This document shows positions 6,069 to 9,539 of a DNA stretch of 9,539 nt, one piece after another. The number at the start of each line of letters is the position of its first letter. Position 1 is the stretch's first letter. The notes beneath the pieces are model-generated. The model saw nothing but the letters and a program-made list of their open reading frames with translations. It did no database searches and was not told the origin of the DNA. The position numbers were made by a program, and so were the translations under genes. The DNA is from an uncultured Clostridium sp. (GTDB lineage Bacteria; Bacillota_A; Clostridia; TANB77; CAG-508): NCBI GenBank assembly GCA_951800935.1, contig CATOLW010000031.1:1-9539 (forward strand), given 5' to 3'.

Positions 6069-7310
6069 TTAATCGTCTGTTGCGTTAGTTGTTGTGTCCT
6101 TTTTTTCTTCTTCAGTTGGTGGGTTCTTGTCGTCTTCCTCATCTTTTTCGTCTGGTTCTTCTGGAACAATAGGTTTTTCTTCTGGTTGCTTTGGTTCTTC
6201 TATCTCTTCTTTCTTTGGTGGTTCTGGTTTCTGTGCTTGAGAATTATCGTTATTAGAATTATTATTGTTATTGTTGTTATTGTTGTTTTGAGAAAGATTT
6301 GCATTTTTCCATGGATTGTTAGCTGCTGGGTCAGTTGGATCAAATCCTCTTAGTTCTGGATAACCAGATATTTTCTTAGCCCCTGGTTTTCCTAGTGGAG
6401 TTGGTGCATTAGAAGAAAATTCTACTTGTGTTCCTCTTCCACAATTATTATAAATCCATATTGCATCTTCTACTTTAAGTCTTATACAACCTGCTGAGGC
6501 AGAGGTTCCTAGTTTATCATATTCCCAGTATTCTAAAGTACTATTATCTGTACTTAAATATGGTACAGAATGGAATAATATATTTCCTACTATATTTACT
6601 GTATATTGTCCATACACATTTCCAAATAAAGCTCTCCATCTGCTTCTTGCACCAAGCTTATATATGCCACCTCTTGGTGTGGCAACTCCTGTGGAGCATA
6701 TCATTGCTTTTACTGGTCTTGTATATTCATTGTTTTCATCTTTTCCATATATGGTAACAACATTAGCTACATAATTTACTACAATATAATAAGGTGCTGT
6801 ATTGCTAATTTTAGTTACTTTTTCCTTTTGTAATTGTTCTTCTGTTGCTCCTTCATTTTCTGGTATTTCTTCTTTCATTTCGTTGTCAATATTATTAATT
6901 TCTAATATGTATGGATTTTCGCTATAGTTTCCCTCTAATTCATATTTAAAATATAAGTTTGCATTTTCCTCAATTTCTATTTCATTTTGATATAAAATAT
7001 AGTTTTCTTCTATATTTTCATTTTCTTCTTCTGGTTTAATATAATAATACAAATTATAATTTTCTAGTTGAGAAGATATGGTTATTTTTATTTTTTCATT
7101 GGTTAGTTCTGTTTCTGACATTTCAAAAATCGTATTTTCCAAACTAACATCTGGTATTTTTCTTATTTCTTCTACTGATTCGTTGCTAGCTGCTTTGCTA
7201 TCATTATTATGAAAGAAAACTAAAAAAATACTTGCTACTATGATAATGATTGCCAATACTATACTACTAATGATTACAATTCTTTTTTTCTTACTTATTT
7301 CCATTTTCAT
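6069..7310 (-). CDS. Membrane-anchored L,D-transpeptidase (YkuD domain)
   Basis: Probable peptidoglycan 3-3 cross-linking or wall-attachment enzyme. A basic N-terminus and one hydrophobic segment (about 10-33) anchor it as a type II membrane protein. Residues 40-170 are an acidic, Tyr and Asn rich stretch of no recognised fold. The YkuD domain runs about 173-298, with FHSVPY (catalytic His247) and TSASAGCIRL (catalytic Cys275). The usual SHGC appears as SAGC, and the His-to-Ser spacing is longer than the textbook motif; I recall both as features of Firmicutes relatives. A run of ten Asn (342-351) leads to a Pro/Glu/Lys rich tail (358-413). ATG at 7310 sits too close to the purine-rich GAGAGGGG; ATG at 7304 (Met3) has better spacing and may be the real start. 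It has its own promoter and lies downstream of groEL behind a terminator. Confidence 0.88.
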   Translation of the reverse strand: MKMEISKKKRIVIISSIVLAIIIIVASIFLVFFHNNDSKAASNESVEEIRKIPDVSLENTIFEMSETELTNEKIKITISSQLENYNLYYYIKPEEENENIEENYILYQNEIEIEENANLYFKYELEGNYSENPYILEINNIDNEMKEEIPENEGATEEQLQKEKVTKISNTAPYYIVVNYVANVVTIYGKDENNEYTRPVKAMICSTGVATPRGGIYKLGARSRWRALFGNVYGQYTVNIVGNILFHSVPYLSTDNSTLEYWEYDKLGTSASAGCIRLKVEDAIWIYNNCGRGTQVEFSSNAPTPLGKPGAKKISGYPELRGFDPTDPAANNPWKNANLSQNNNNNNNNNNSNNDNSQAQKPEPPKKEEIEEPKQPEEKPIVPEEPDEKDEEDDKNPPTEEEKKDTTTNATDD

Positions 7311-7333
7311 TCCCCTCTCTTTTTTCGTCTTTT

Positions 7334-7362
7334 ATCATATCACAAATTTCTATTTTTGTTAA
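7334..7362 (-). promoter_or_regulatory. Promoter of the L,D-transpeptidase gene
   Basis: Minus-strand TTAACA (7357-7362), 17-base spacer, TATGAT (7334-7339) with TGA before it (extended -10). A start a few bases below 7334 leaves a leader of roughly 20 bases. Confidence 0.65.
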
Positions 7363-7393
7363 CAGTTTTCTACATTTTTTTATTTCTATTTTA

Positions 7394-7435
7394 CAAAAAA
7401 AATGCTGATATAGTTTTCCTATATCAACATTTTTT

Positions 7436-7438
<3 letters not shown>
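7394..7438. terminator. Terminator after groEL
   Basis: Arms 7401-7413 and 7419-7431 pair over 13 positions with one C-A mismatch, loop of five. On the minus strand the stem is followed by eight T, so it ends the groES-groEL transcript just after its TAA. A run of T also follows on the plus strand, so it may act both ways. Confidence 0.85.
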
Positions 7439-9089
<1,651 letters not shown>

Positions 9090-9094
9090 TAACA

Positions 9095-9137
9095 GGGATT
9101 TGGGGACGTTCCTTAAAATCCCTCTTTTAGAGATTTT
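9095..9137 (-). repeat. Overlapping inverted repeats in the groES-groEL spacer
   Basis: In transcript order, AAAATCTCT (9137-9129), AGGGATTTT (9123-9115) and AAATCCC (9101-9095). The middle segment can pair with the first (9 bp, loop of five) or with the last (7 bp, loop of 14 holding GGAACGTCCCC). Only one hairpin can form at a time, and the last segment is about 10 bases before the groEL ribosome binding site. It could be an RNA structure tuning groEL, an RNA processing site, or the remnant of a small palindromic mobile repeat; the sequence does not decide. Confidence 0.5.
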
Positions 9138-9164
9138 TGAACACGCCTTTTCCCTTTTATTTCC

Positions 9165-9458
<294 letters not shown>

Positions 9459-9472
9459 TTAAAGTTTTTGTT

Positions 9473-9499
9473 TTAGCACTCTTACTAATCGACTGCTAA
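9473..9499 (-). promoter_or_regulatory. CIRCE operator (HrcA binding site)
   Basis: Minus strand TTAGCAGTC, nine bases, GAGTGCTAA, against the known consensus TTAGCACTC-N9-GAGTGCTAA; only one base in the left arm differs. CIRCE is the target of the HrcA repressor, so the operon is expected to be HrcA-repressed and heat-induced. hrcA itself is not in the window. Confidence 0.93.
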
Positions 9500-9500
9500 T

Positions 9501-9529
9501 ACTTTATACCCTTTTCCTTTTCTTGTCAA
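9501..9529 (-). promoter_or_regulatory. Promoter of groES-groEL
   Basis: Minus-strand TTGACA (9524-9529) with either TAAAGT (9501-9506, 17-base spacer) or TATAAA (9503-9508, 15-base spacer) as -10. CIRCE begins just downstream, covering the expected start site, which fits repression by HrcA. Confidence 0.7.
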
Positions 9530-9539
9530 TACCTTTTTT

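Noticed and set aside
6251..6290. Microsatellite in the transpeptidase gene
   Set aside because: The Asn run uses mixed AAC and AAT codons and is not a pure trinucleotide repeat, so simple length variation is less likely.

Overview
This is a chromosomal stretch from a low-GC Gram-positive bacterium, most likely one of the Clostridia (possibly an AT-rich gut lineage). The evidence is the AT-rich sequence, strong AAGGAGG-type ribosome binding sites, a CIRCE-controlled groES-groEL operon, a UPF0182 membrane protein, a clostridial-style YkuD L,D-transpeptidase and CCA encoded in the tRNA gene. The species-level assignment is inference.

Left part, minus strand (1-4991): a three-gene operon reading from a sigma-A-like promoter at 4963-4991. 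The order is an MFS-type transporter (4925-3756), the SRP receptor GTPase ftsY (3734-2829) and a large UPF0182 membrane protein that starts with GTG at 2806 and runs off the left edge. The gaps are only about 21 and 22 bases. The UPF0182 gene carries one +1 frameshift near 1468; both sides of it are intact. FtsY carries an unusual DTVPAAA in place of the canonical DTFRAAA.

Middle, plus strand (4985-6067): a tRNA-Thr(CGT) gene whose -35 box overlaps that of the divergent operon promoter, ending in a long hairpin terminator. Next is an autonomous unit with strong promoter, strong Shine-Dalgarno and strong terminator around an unrecognised reading frame of about 111 codons, whose third codon is TAA. 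Then comes a 113-residue XRE-family regulator that ends in a bidirectional terminator made of two copies of a 10-base palindrome.

Right part, minus strand (6069-9539): a membrane-anchored L,D-transpeptidase with its own promoter, preceded by the groES-groEL heat-shock operon. That operon has a CIRCE operator with one mismatch, and a 91-base groES-groEL spacer holding overlapping inverted repeats.

Most of the window is housekeeping: chaperonin, membrane-protein targeting, cell-wall cross-linking and a tRNA. The accessory-looking part is the 0.9 kb between the tRNA and the transpeptidase. I see no CRISPR array, transposase gene, integrase or rRNA. No complete new system is evident; the unusual points are the interrupted small gene, the FtsY motif change, the shared -35 region and the groES-groEL spacer.
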